A stretch of 60,000 nt of DNA from Bugula neritina (lineage: Eukaryota; Bryozoa; Gymnolaemata; Cheilostomatida; Bugulidae): contig OZ037766.1 in the NCBI GenBank assembly GCA_964035545.1, positions 5,869,722 through 5,929,721 of the forward strand, read 5' to 3'. The position numbers were made by a program, and so were the translations under genes. Positions 1 to 14,200 of the stretch are shown in pieces. The notes beneath the pieces were generated by a model that saw nothing but the letters and a program-made list of their open reading frames with translations, did no database searches and was not told where the DNA came from. The stretch's first letter is position 1. Each line of letters starts with the position of its first letter.

Positions 1-595
1 ACAGACATTCCAACTATCATACATTATATCTTATTTGTCCATTTTTAAAGTTTGATTGTTATCATTCCCCAGAGAAAAGTTGTGTTTTTTCAAGTAATTA
101 CTTGTTGTTGCTCTTTGAAAGAAGAACTTAGCGTAACCAGTTTGAGTACATGCACTTGAAAACTCGTGTGCAGTTGTAGCCATATTGGATTTCAAGGCTT
201 GGTCACAGCTAGTATTGCTGACTCATTCCAACTGTCAATATTCATTCGCCTTGGTGTTATGCAACTTTTACAAATACATAATAGCTTAGTCCTAATTAAA
301 TATCACACTATATTAGGAATGTTATTGTTATTGTTGAAAGCAATTGTCTCCCCCTCCTAATAGACCACACCCTTCTTACTGCTAGCACTTTCCCTTTGAA
401 TAGCAGTTATACTCATGTGTTTTTGAATCACTACTCTGAGATAGGGTCGGTGAATCAATTAATAGTGTATTAAAGTTGACCACTCCCTTGTTCGTGCCCT
501 GGCAATTCATACTTCTGCAACACTAACTTTCCTAAAACTGAATTCACACCTCTATGTGTAGATGTATCAGATAAATTTGCTATAATCAGCTAATG
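1..595. other. Non-coding stretch left of the first exon
   Basis: AT-rich sequence with only short chance reading frames and no splice-bounded coding exon that I can support. It is probably an intron or the 5' flank of the PAN gene, whose first visible exon begins at 2254 in the middle of a codon. Confidence 0.4.
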
Positions 596-939
596 CCGAG
601 GTGTTCAACCTTTTCAGACCAAGGGTCACTGAAAGGAAATAATCGGTTGGCGAGGGCCACATTGTAAACTTTAGCTTGAGCTGGGGGCCACAGCATCAAT
701 AATTTTCAAATTACTTTGTTCCAAATTCCTATGAATCATTACACAATGAAGTGCAAATAATTACTGGAGGTTGCATGTTTTGTAGCATGTATATAGATAA
801 GATATTTAAACGTTAATTTTTCCCTCTAGCTCATGTATACTGTGAAAAATATTTATTTTTTTTTATGCCTTTGAGGGCCACATATATGTAGGCTGCCCAC
901 CCCCATCCAGCCCTGTGGCAGCCTGTTAGACAGCCCTGG
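596..939. mobile_element. hAT-type non-autonomous element (MITE), copy 1
   Basis: About 344 bp with ends of the hAT type: the left end reads ccgaggtgttcaacctttt and the right end cctgttagacagccctgg, roughly inverted. Near-matching flanks (gctaatg on the left, tctaatg on the right) look like a decayed 8-bp target duplication. Internal motifs such as gagggccac and the closing gacagccctg recur in the second copy at 29852-30167. There is no coding capacity. The hAT assignment rests on end sequence and target-site length; the exact ends are uncertain by 1-2 bases. Confidence 0.7.
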
Positions 940-2253
940 TCTAATGTATTTCATATTATTTCAGTATCCACAAGAAGTTGTGATACTCTGGCTGTACATT
1001 TTACTATATGAAATAATTATAGGAATATAACTTATTTTAACATGCACTGCTAGCTCTACCCATACGTACTGCATTCCATAATTGCATACCTTTTATATAT
1101 AATTTCTATCTGCCACCAGAGATGGTTCTTAATCTTTTTAAAAACCGTGTGGGCTAAGAAATAAGAGATTAAATCAGTAAAATATTGAGCTCTATTATAA
1201 CAAACATGTGATACAGTCAAATATTACAAAGAAGTTGGTCCCACCCAATAATCACACTATTATTTATATATACTATTCAAGTTTCCTTGAAAAATACAAC
1301 TTGACTGTATTATGCTTTGAAACTTTGCTAGCTATTAGTGCTGCCATAACTTGAGGGATTGTGCTGCATAGAAGTAGTAAATTGACACAATTTTCTGCTG
1401 GTGACAGCTGCTAGGTTTAGTAAGTCTACAGGTTGTGTTGAACCACTGCCTAGCTTGGTATTGATTTATAGAATAGAATTTCATTAAAGTGTCCTTTGCA
1501 CAGTCATTTGTTTGCATAAATGCAATGCTCAGCTCTGTAGCATATTCTAAAATAATGATTTTTAGTTTGTTGAACTTTATGAAGAGGTAGATTTATTTAT
1601 ACACCTGCAAGCAAGTAGAGAACCAACTAGAGAACTATGATAGAGTCAGATATACTGCTGTTTGTAACTGCTTAGGAGTTTTATTCTTTGGTATCCACTC
1701 TATCAATGTTTTGTATAGGCATTTATAAAACACTTTTGTCTATTCATTCAGTTTTTCTAAAGCTCTTAAAGACCAAATCTGTCCTCTATAATACCGAAGC
1801 AACACTTTTGCAAATGAGTTTATATTTGGTTTTCAAAGTTTTCCTTTGTCTTGCAGAGTTGATTAATAAGAGTAGATTAGTAAGCAGTTAAAAATTGAGC
1901 AACAAAATGCTTATTCTTCTATGATTTTTCAACTATTTTGCTACTAAAACTTTAAATTTGACTTCAAAATAAAGACCTCCGCTTAGAAATATGCATTTCA
2001 AACTAATTGCCAAGTTCAAATTTTCCCCTGTGATACACAGAAATTAGCTTTGAAGCTAAATATTTTTATATTGAACATAGCAAATATGTAGATTATATTT
2101 AAGCTAAAATAATAAACTGATTATAAAACAGCTAAAAGATAATTTTGTTATGTCATTATGTTATGCAACAACAAGAGAATTTTCCCTGTCTATGTTTTCA
2201 TTTCCCTGTCTATGTTTTCATTTCCCTGTCTATGATCTTATTTTTATATATAG
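940..2253. other. Non-coding DNA before first visible PAN-gene exon
   Basis: No exon is supported here. The 3' end (2241-2253) is the acceptor of the exon at 2254. The phase of that exon shows that an upstream coding exon must exist, so most of this stretch is probably intron. No convincing signal-peptide exon was found. Confidence 0.45.
2181..2240 (+). repeat. 20-bp tandem repeat x3 abutting a splice acceptor
   Basis: The unit tttccctgtctatgttttca occurs twice exactly and a third time with a diverged end (2221-2240). The pyrimidine-rich array lies just upstream of the acceptor used by the exon at 2254 and supplies its pyrimidine tract. Confidence 0.85.
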
Positions 2254-5200
2254 AAGAGGAGTGGAATGAGTACACATTAAACACTCCTTCTGAGAAATGG
2301 ATTAAGGTAAGTGGTAATTTCAACTATTAGTCTATATATCATATCTCTCCCTTCTGTATCCAATAAAGGGACTGTGAGAAGTTAAAGATCTCAAATCTAT
2401 AAATTCTCCATTTTCTTAGCAGTTCTAGTCAATAGATAGCCAGCTGTTTTAAAAACATGCAAATCATCTGAGAAATTAATTCATATTGTGTAGCCTTTAA
2501 AAAACAACTTGCATTTGTTTGACATTAACAAGCTAAGATATGCCCAGTTTCTGTAAAAATAACAGGCTTGCTGCTTGTCCAATGATCAGAAGAACAAAAA
2601 GGGGTAAACTGATTGGTAGATTTATAGCTGATCCACTATTATATATCAACTAACATAAAACCTCCTCTGTTTTAGTATGAAGACAGATTACTTCCTGGTG
2701 AGGATGACCTGATATTAAACATTAACAACTATTCTGCTTATATGAATGGAGGAATTTTCCCAGAGTAAGTATCTTCTAGGGACCTTGTATCTTACTAGTT
2801 TAGTATTTACCTTGTATATACCATCAGCATTAAGAATTTGCGAGTGCATGCTTCCCAGTCTCTAACTGCATGATTAACAAGTAAAAAATTTGTAAATATT
2901 TGTATATCAAATGGTCTGTATGAAATATAAAATTTTCCTGTTAAATACTGAACATGTCATAGTGAGAAATAGTTTCTCAGTTAACTATAACAATGTTGTA
3001 TTTAACTCTGATGGATTCACTGTTCTATTTATTGTTAACCAGTTGGATTAAAAACAAACTCTGCAAGATTAGTTGAAAAACTAAACTTAAAATCAGGCAT
3101 CCTTTTGTAAACTTTAAAACAAATTCTGTTAAAGAAAATATGATCGATATATAAATATTACATAGTCTGAGTTCTACATTGGCTAATTGCAGAGAAGTTT
3201 GTATCCATGCATGCCGTATTCGATCCTGGTGCCAATCTGTGGACTTTAGTTATGGCTATGATAGATGCAGACTCTCCAAGTCCCGTGGTGAACCAGCTAA
3301 AGCCTCACGTGATAACATAGTGAGCTACATAGAGAAACCCGTCAGACAGGACGAAAAACTTAAAAATTGTTAGTGTACTGCAGTTACTATTTGTTTACAG
3401 CCTATGATCTGTTTAGTAGAATACAGGCTATTATTTGTTTAGTAGAATACAGGCTATTTTCTTCACTTTGATCAAACTGAACACTATAACAGTCATTTGC
3501 ACCATGACAGTAAGTTTTCTCTTTTGCATGAGTCATTTTGTAATTTATATTGTGTTGAGGCCATATTATATTGGACCTTATTTTAAGATATTATGTTGGA
3601 AGGCACACACTGATCATATTTAGTAAAAGGCACTTATTAATTTGCTAAGTTCATAGTAAAAAGATTGCGTTTTATAACAATTTTTTAAGTTCGAATTTCA
3701 CGTGAAAGGTACCATATTATTTGTATTTCATGGCTAATAATGAGCCTATCACTGATTCTTCTTTCGCAGACACTAGTGCCGTGAGTTACTTCCACTTGGC
3801 ACTAAAGATGCTGGCTGTAGGGGATTACGAGAAGTCTCTCTCACTGATGCAGATAGTTCTAAGCGCTGATAAGTGGAACAGGATGAACTATTGGGGCGTG
3901 GCTGTGCTCTCTATATTGGTGAGTAGTGCAGTGCATTGTGGGATATTATTACAATACCTTGTATTATATATCATACAAAGTGTAAAAATTGCCTTATGAA
4001 AAGTTAGATATCAAGCTAACTAAGGTGTTTTCTCTTTTGGGAGATAGCATACAGCTAAAGAAATTTGTTTTTTTAAATACCTTTCTACCCTCGGTTTTAC
4101 CGCATTATAATAATTATATGCTATATTATATGCTGTATTACACATGTATAGGCCTACAGTGCAGGCTGTTGTGTTACGTCAATAAATATTATAATGTATT
4201 TCACGTTGCTACATTGTTGCGATAAAATTTAATAGAATCTTAAAGCTTTATTTATCTACGCTCTTCTATTAGTAAATTGAGGTTCATCTTACTTAAACTC
4301 TAATCTTGTATCAAATAAGCATAGACTATATCGCTGTAGTTTCTTCAGAATCATAACACCAACTTTAAAACTCAATCATTTATGTTTATACGAACCTGAG
4401 AATTTATTTAGAGTAAACTAATAAACTGATTCGTTATTAGTTTGAGTATTAATGGTTCTGTATTTAGTATAAGTGTATTCAGAAGAAATACTGCATGCAT
4501 TTATGTTTCTCAGTTATGATTACCAAATTTACCTGCAGAGTGGAAGACCTGTGTCTGAAGCTAAGAATGTTATGGACAGCATTCCTTCTGAAATGGAGCT
4601 GCCAACTGACATGTCTCCAACTGAAATGCAATATTTTGCTAGCTTAGAAACAGCCCTTGGAACTTCAGGATCTGAATTAAATGCTCTTGCTGTTGCATAC
4701 AAGGTAAATATTATAACAGATACAAGGTAAATATTATAATAAATACAAGGTAAATATTATAACAAATAAAATTAGGTAATGATTGCTATATAATTTGATT
4801 TATTAAAATGTATCATAGTGTTGGTTGACAAATCACAAATTCAACAGAATGTAATATCTCGTAGTTATACTTATTTCATAGCATTAAATTTTGAACAATC
4901 AAGCTATGATGTGGTAAACTTAGACTGGTTTACTTCTAGAATCTAGTACTTATAAGTACACGTTAATATTTATAGTTTTTAGCTGTTTTTCACAGTTAAC
5001 AAGCTAATATGTATATGTAGTTTCTTGCATTAAATTGATTAGGTGTTAACAATTGCAGCTGAATAATCATGGCTTTTTTTAATTCTGCATGATTTCTATG
5101 TTTTTTTTAATATTTTGATAAATTTTGGTGTGTGGACTGTAGTGAAAAAACATATTATAATATTATATATTATATAAAAAGGCGTCATGGTCAGCCCACC

Positions 5201-8200
5201 TAAATTTACTAAAATAGTAAGAAAAAGACCATAAAAATTAGGCAGAATTGAAAAAAGCCTTGATTATCAAGTTGTATTTGTGAATACTTTATCAGAGCAA
5301 TGCAAGAAACTATATATACATTAGCTTGTAAACTGTGAAAATAGCTAGAGACTATAAATATATAATGTGTACTAAATTAAGTAACATGACCCATATTCAA
5401 TAGACACTGATGTAAGGAGATAGACTGAGTTTTTACCTGTAAACTCAAACTTAGATGACACTGTAAAAGTTAAATGAATTTGAGCTAGGTATGTGAAAAT
5501 TGCGTTATGACACTTAAAAGATTGTGAGGATATAACAACCCTATCAGCATACCCGTAGAAGCTCTAAATTCTCGGATACTGAGTTAAAACATGTATTTAA
5601 ACTGGTATTTTATGCACAAAGACTTAGCAATCATGTTAGCTATGGTTCCATTCAATGTTGGGCCATTAACTGTTGAAATAGGAAGACAGAATGATAATAG
5701 ACTTATTCAAGTGGAATGTCAAATATCATACTATTGAATAGGTTACTGTTTCACAACATAATCAGCAAGAACTGCCCAAGCACCTTAACTGTGCAAGCAT
5801 AAGATTGGTGTTACCTTATGTAAAGTAGTACTAGTGCAGGTTCAACATATCTTGTTAAACCTACTGGTAGATAGTTCCACTGCCATATGCTCCTTGCAGT
5901 TGTGCTACATATCTTAAATACTTACAGCTTTCCTATTTACATGATGGGGTCCGATAAAATAGAACAGATATGTTGATGATTTGTGAGGGTGGTACTATAA
6001 AACATTTTCATACCTGCCAACTTTTAAAATAATTTTTTGTTTCCGTACTAAACATTTATAACAGCAACATTATTCTCTGTTGATCAATATGCGGTGCTGT
6101 TTAGTGAAGACAACTCCTCTTTATTTAACGCATTATTTTATTTAATAAATGTATTCATTTTCCTTGCCATCAGGATATATATGATGCCAGCTCTGCACCC
6201 AAAGATGTCTTAGCAGGAGTTATTGCTGCCAAATCATTTGAACTCTCTAACGATGACGACAGCTTCAAGTCACTAGTAAAAGAAATGGTGGCGAATGACC
6301 CATCGAATATATACGTAAGTAAAAACACCATGATTTTTATCTAAAGACCCCTGACACACTCTATTTATACAGTATATATTAAAATCTTCACTTATATCTT
6401 AGCTACCACAGCTAGCTAACTTGAAATTTCAAAGTTAAAATTTTCAAGCTAGCTATGCGTTACAGCAGTAACTACTATCAGCTTCATGTAGACCTATTTG
6501 CACAAAATTTATTATTAAAAAAGTTGTTTGAGCACACAACCCTGAAACAGCATTTAGGTGATAGCTAAAATATATTTGATTGTTTAAACATTGCACGAAG
6601 TGTGGGAGAAGTTTTAATACTAAATGGGATCCAGACCAGCAAATTTGTTTGATACATGCCTCAATATATTACGTATTATAGTTTAATTGTTATTTAAAGT
6701 TCATAAGTTCAAAGAAGTTATGTAAGAATCTTATTGCTTAAGTTACTTTCTAATTTTACTATTTTGTATCAATTCTATTTTGTATTCTGCTGTAATATTG
6801 ATCAGAACTTTGCTGTTTCTAAGAAGACTCTTTGGTTTCTATTTCAGACTCTCTTCCTTTACCTTGAAGTGTTCACAGAGAATATGGATATCCTTCTAGA
6901 ACAAGACAAGGAGATGGTGATGGAATCAATTGACAATCTTCTAAAAGCTGACAGCAAAAACATCAAGGCATATATGATTGCTGCCAAAGTGTATAAATAC
7001 TACCAGATGTGAGTTATCATAAGCATTATGAGATATAATTTGTCACTTTGAGGACTACTCAGGTGAGTTTATAGTTGCCATCCCTATGAGAACTGCTGAC
7101 GGTAAGAAGATTTTTAAGCAGGCCAAAAAGCACTTATTTTCTGTTGTGGCTAAGGAGTAATTATGACTGAATGCCCTCCTACACCACTAATGGCCTTTAC
7201 TGGGATTCGAACCACTGACCTCATGTTTACTAAGCCAGTGCTTCTTCAACCACTAGAACACAGCTGCTGCACACTTTGAGTAGACTTCTACTGATGATTG
7301 TAAACTCCTATCATGTATATATTATACTGAATATTAGTTACAGTAGGCCTATACAGGTTGCATATAAACAAAATATACCCTATATATACTGTATATATAC
7401 TGTATAGTTATACAGTATATACATTATAATATATACATGATACACTGCATAATATACTGCATTGCATACTGCATCATATACTGCATTATATACTGCATCA
7501 TATACTGCATAAACACAACATATAAAGTATATATACTGCATATACACCGCATATACACAGTAGCCTATATACTGTGTCTATATACACAGTATATACAGTA
7601 TGCATACAGAATTTATGCAATATATTATGCAGTGTATAGCCTACTGTGTATATTATACTATATATATACTGAATATACTATATATACTGTATATACTGAA
7701 CATATTTTACTATATAACACGCTATTTATATATATATTTAGGCCAGAGAAAGTTCTGGAGCTCTTTGATGAAGTTATCCGAGAGAACTACATATCTGATG
7801 CAGTAGATAATGAATACATATCTGAAGACATGGGAGCAGACTTACTTATGGAGTTGTATATCTTGGCTCACACTAGTCACTTATATGTAAGTTGTTCTCT
7901 CAATATACTCATTACTTGCTGTCCTAAGTGATAGTGTACCTAGGAGATATGCATAGAATCTTACAACTTACCAACTTTGTATAATTATTATGCATGTGGT
8001 GCTATATTACATTTATTACTATATGTCATTATAGTATGTTATGATGGTGTATTTTATAATATAAATATAAACTAGCTTATAAATATATGATTTAAATAAA
8101 TTTATCTTCACGTAGGTATACTTTTATGATAAAAATTATTCTTCTGCCGTTTTTAAAATTGTCAGTTTTTAATATTCAAGCTGTTTCAAAATTTCTTGAA

Positions 8201-11200
8201 AATGCTCTATGACACGTTCTTAAAACTTAGTTTTCACAAAAAGCTTTGATGACATTATAGGTTATTTTTAGCTACCTTTAAGAGTTATATTCACAGATAA
8301 TACGGTATGTTGTATAATATAATATATAAATAATGTTTCTATTTGACTTCATTAGAGGTTCAACATAGTGGCAGCTGAAGAGCTCGAGCAGAAGGTAGAT
8401 GATGCCAGTGGGTTCAGATTTGAGATCTTATCATACATCATGAAAGCTAAGCGCTTCTTTGAAACTTCTACATTGGTGATGCCTGATCAAGTAAGTATAC
8501 TGTATATTTATAATATGTATATTGTATATTTATAGTATGTATACTGTATTTTTATATTATGTATACTGTATTTTTATATTATGTATACTGCATATCTACA
8601 GTAGGCTATATATTATATATATGGTATCTTGTGTATATTATATATATAATATATTATAATCTATATTATGCATCCTATATATTCACATTTTGTATGCTGC
8701 ATAGTTATAGCATGCATAATACATGCTATAACTACCCTCAATATTTGAATAAATTGTACATAATATATTACCATAATTCTTCATATTGTGCACCATATAC
8801 CTGCATATTACTATAACCTTCCACATTATACACTATGTACATATATATTACTATATTATACTTCCGCATTATACTCTATGTGCATATATTATATATTACT
8901 ATATACTTCTGCATTATACACTAAGTACGTATATATATATTACTATATACTTCTGCATTATACACTAAGTACATATAATATATGTACTTAGTGTATATCT
9001 AATGCAAAAATATATTATAGTAATATATAAAACATTTACATAGAGTATAATGCAGAAGAATAAAGTAATTTATATGCACAGAGTGTATAATGTGGAAGTA
9101 TATAATAATATATATATAATATATATTAATATATAATATATTAATATATATATTATATATATATTATTATATACTTTTGCATTGTACACTGTAGATATCT
9201 CTGGACAACTTCGAATCTGTAGTGCAGATCAACACAGTAGATGATGAGCATTACACAGTTGCTAGGATAGCTCAGTATATGTACCAACAAGCTATAGTCA
9301 CCCATCAACTACGTACCAGTGGTGACGGAGATCTCACTGATTATAATTTGGTAATTGTTCTCTCTTGCTGGCGTGCATCACTAATAATCTTCTAGCTGCA
9401 TCTGGGTGATAGAATGTGACCTTGATGTCACTGGCTAAACAGTTTGCTACTTTGTCAAGTGGTATCACTAGGGAGCAGTTTTAAGGGGTGTCACTAGTGG
9501 GGTACAGGTATCATTAGGGGTTGATATTACATATAATTTTTAATTTACATTTATCTTTTTCAGGTATTCTAAAATTAGATCTTTTAGACATAAATGTGCA
9601 TATTTTGACCAAACTACATATAATAAGATGTATGTTCCTGTTGACTTCAAAATAATAATATTTTAACACTTTATGAAAAAATAAATATTGATTTTAAATT
9701 ACTTTTTACTTTGCGGATGTCAAAAATTGTGTAGCAACGTGAATATTATAATATTTATTTACAATCATAAAGAAATTAAACCAGGCTTTACACATTGAAG
9801 TGGCTCTACTATACATTTACTTAAAATTCAGAATATTATCTTCCTACATTATTGTAGATATGTTTACTCCATTTAGAAAAAACATAAATTTTTGTGTTAA
9901 AGAATTAGAAAAAGAATCTGGTGTATGTAACATAAATGGTCAGTTGAAGTTGGTAAACACTTTCTGCTGTATGGAAGTTGTGTGCCCTAATCACAGAATC
10001 TAATTTTATCCATTATCTACAGGTGATTGGCAACTGGAAAAAGCTAAGAGATAATTCTACTAAATTTAATAAAGACTATACAGCTGTGGTTAGCTACAAC
10101 ATCTTCCTTCTCAACGTGGAAAAAGCTCTGTAAGTTTTATGCTGGCACATGAAGCCTTATGAGTCATAGATTTCTTTATAATATTATGCAGTAGTTAAAA
10201 CCAATAGCTCATTATAAACATTAATAAGATAAATGTAATTAGAAAGCATTAAAACATATTACTGTGTATAATTTAGAATATCTGGGAATATGAATTAGTA
10301 TTAAAATTACCATTTATTACTTAAATGATATTCATTATTGAAATCATGGATGGATTGGTTGCTATACGTCTTACATATTTATTGTGTGTTAAATATTCTA
10401 GAGCATCTATTGATGACTCTACACAAGAAAAGCTGTTTGGTAAGAATGGTGAATTCAATATGGCCGCTCAGCTGGATGTAGAATATACAGACTACCAGGT
10501 CTTGGGCCTGCCTGAGATGATGGCTCACGCAGTATCAGTACTTTCAAGGGTTTGTAAATATCTGCTCAATAAACAGAGTTTTTGTTTTTCATACCAACTT
10601 CTCGCTTAATTTTCTAAATGAGTTAGTTAACAACTTGGTGCATGTAGTTATTCCCTTGGAACAAAACGCACTTTATTAATTGGCTAACAAATCTAGGCAC
10701 ACTTTAAACCTCGATTCATTCACACAGTCGTGGATTATGATAGGTTTTTTGGTGCAAGGTGACTCATTTTAATAAAATAGTTGTTGAATGTGTCTAATAA
10801 TGTTGTAGATCATTCCCGCGCCCCTCGGCCGTCTAACAGACGGTGTGGCTATACCCAAAGATTTGGCAGCGCTTGTAGTGCTTCTTGATGACTCATGGCC
10901 AACGCTGACTCCAACAAAGCTACAGATGAAAGCAGCCATACAGTTGGCTATAGGAAAATTGGACGACAGTAGAGCTACACTGGCTGTGGCTCAAAGTAGA
11001 TCAATTGAAGCTACTATAACATGGTAAAGTGTTAGGCTTACCAAATTGTTCATCCTAATTACACACTGTTTGTGAAACTAAATTATGCAATACTTAATTA
11101 TTACAAAGCAATGTTTTCGAGAATAAATTGTAGCATTTAATATAAGTTTATTACCTACTTTTTAAACCGATATAATATTTTAATAAATTTATAGTCAACT

Positions 11201-14200
11201 GCAAAGGATGTTTAGGATGATTAAACTGTGGTTATGTAAACATCTTTTCATTTTAGGATAGAGAATGCTTTGGCCAAGTTAGACTCTGTTAGTGACATGT
11301 TAGACTTCTACAAGCTGAGTTTGCCCAGTTTTCCACCGCCGGTCCTACTTTTCGATTCTGATGATCAGAAACTGAGAGATGGCCTTGATAAAGATTTAGA
11401 CTGGAAACCTGATGTTTCTGCCAGTTTGTATTAGAAAATGCTTCCACTGGTTCAATACCTGCATAGTAACAATTAGGATTATAAACTTGTTCTCCTCAGT
11501 TAGTGATTGGTGAAAAATGTCACATGACTAGTAAGAGCTCATTGCATGTGATACTCTTTATGTTCACCTCTGTATTCTAAATTTTCTCTGTTTATACTTC
11601 ATCATAAAATGTCTCTTCAAGAAATATTATGTAGGAGTCTAGTATATTTTCCAAAGGTGCAAAACATTAAATTAATTTAGTCATATGATGTAAAGTAACT
11701 GATGCCGTTTACACTATGATTCATTTAATCATTATTTCATCAGCAAACATTTAAAAGTTTACCTAAACGTCGAAAGTTGACCATTTTAGTTTAGCTTGCT
11801 GTTTTTATTGTCATGCATTTTAAATTGTGATACTTGATATCATCATAATTAGAAGTTTTCATCTCTATTTTCAGTGACTCCGTGTAACGTGTTTCGATAT
11901 AAAAATGTGGAAGATGACGCTGAAGCGCCGTGGACAGTCAAAAGTCAAAGTTCGCTCATTTCTGCTGAGTCAATCAGTTATTTAGCTACCAACATCGTCT
12001 CTTGCAAACAAAGGTAGTTTGTTTGCAAACTCTGTAAACACTGGAATGTTGGTTTTAAACCTAATTCAAATAAGTGCTAGGTGCTACTGCAATAAAACTC
12101 ATGCAAGTTTATTGTTACCATCTCTGTAAGACAACCCCTGATGGAAGAGGTTTTTTGTTAAATTGGGCTAAAGACTTATCTAGATAGGGCACAGAAGCAA
12201 TTATGACTAAAAGCTCTTCCTAACATCACCAATGGCCTATTTCGGGCCTCGAACCCATGACCTCCTGCTTACTAGGCAAATGCTGTAACCCCTAGACCAT
12301 GGCTGCTCCTTCTAAGTGCTACTGTGATAAAACTATAAATTTACAATGATGGCTGTTGGTCATAATTTCTAGCTAATCCATCAGTGGGTCATTTTTATGC
12401 GTTGATTCTTTATACAAGGAAATATGGTAGATGGAAAACAAGAAAAATTGCAAATCTATTTTAAAGTTCCTAAGGTACTAGAAGACTATTTAAAACACGT
12501 TGCTATAGGTTGTGTACAGCTGCCTTGAATAACATTTTAGTATAGCCTTATTATAATAGTTTTGCAACATTTAAAGTCACCAGGTCATGTCATCATCTTG
12601 TAAGCTTGGTGTGATACTGCAAAGCAATAACATAATAACCAATTATGAGTAATATTACTTTATTTTCTTTTTCTTTGCATTAAAAGTCACTTGGCTTTGC
12701 TTGCAGGTGTCTTGTGGAACAATCATTTGACTGCAAAGCCGTTACGTTTGGATTCAACCGCTGTCTGCTTCACAGCCAGACATACGAAGAAGTTGATGAA
12801 TCCAAACGGTTTGATAATATTGACGATGAACAGTATTTTGCATTACCAAGTTGCCCCACAGGTAAAAAATTATCTTTAGTTTTGTTTGTATCTACATATT
12901 GTTTGTATTTTTATTTCCTTTGTAACATACCACTAAACATTTTTCCTGTAATTTAATTTGTTATATATATATAAGTAGACAATATTTATTTACTATACAG
13001 TTTTATACTATACATTAAAGTTGATACATTTCCAACCATATTTCACTTTTCACGAGAAGAAATAGCTGATGATTTTTCAAGTGTTCCATATTATTTTACA
13101 TCTATTTTCTTTGACGATTTAGTTTCTATTCAGCTTCTGTATAATTTGTTTCAGCAACCACCAACAGTTTCTCTCAGCTGCTACTAGCAGTAAAAGCTCT
13201 TTCCAATGGCATGTATGCAGTTGCTTTAGAGAAGTTGGAGGAGGCTATTGAGAAGGACGAGTTTATGGGTATGCCTAAAATCCTGAAGGCTATAGTTTTG
13301 CTGTAAGTTATTTCTAACCACAGTCTAACTAATTGACAACGTATGAAACTGTAAAAGTTGTTATTGTGTTTTAAACAATGTCCGACAAAAATAGCACGGG
13401 TAAAAATGGCACAGGTAATAATGGCGAAAAAGGCAAAGTAGGTATAAAAATGGCACATTTTTTATTTTAGGGTTTGGGGTGGGGTTGGATGTTTAGGGTA
13501 AGGGTTTAGGTTTGGAAATGGAGATTCGAGTTCGGGGTTGGGAATATTTTACATCATTGTGTCATTTTTTCCTACTTTTCCATGTGGGCCCTTATTATTG
13601 GTGCCTTTATTACTTGTGCTATTTTTACTGTGCTAGTTTTACCTGTGCCATTTTTACCTGTGCCATTTTTGTCAGTGCCATTGTTACCTAAAATCGTTTT
13701 AAACAGTCTATGGTGGGACAACTCTATAAAATATTAGAAGTTGATCTTCACTAATATGCTAATCTAATGTATTGTATATACCTTGATTGCAATATTCTAT
13801 AGCTAATCACACATAATAAGTAAGCTATATTAACTTTGATGTCACAAGTTTATCTGCTCACCATGACTAAATAAATAAAAAATGGAAAAAGTTTCTCACA
13901 CTACTGACAAAAAAGCCAGTCAACATTTGTGTGCGTTTTTCCACAACTGTAATAAACTTAGTGTGAGATCTTACTGTTCTAGTGCGCAGTGCTCTAGTCG
14001 TGTGCAGGAGGCCAGTGATTTGTTGGCAGAGCCAGCCTTTGAGACAGAATATGAGAAGATACTCAAGCTAGCAGTGCAGAGCATCCTTGCTGGCAACCTG
14101 CAAGATGCACGAAACTATTTTCAGGTTTTTTCTCTCTTCTTTCATTCACAACATATGCTTTTGCTTTTCATAATCTGAGAAAGTTAATTAAATAAAGATA

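Noticed and set aside
166-360. 64-codon frame as a possible signal-peptide exon for the PAN gene
   Set aside because: No donor site and no signal-peptide pattern; the phase into 2254 could not be shown.
7437-7931. 164-codon open frame rich in Y, I and C
   Set aside because: Its first 100 codons are the tatactgcata repeat; only the part from 7742 is a real exon.
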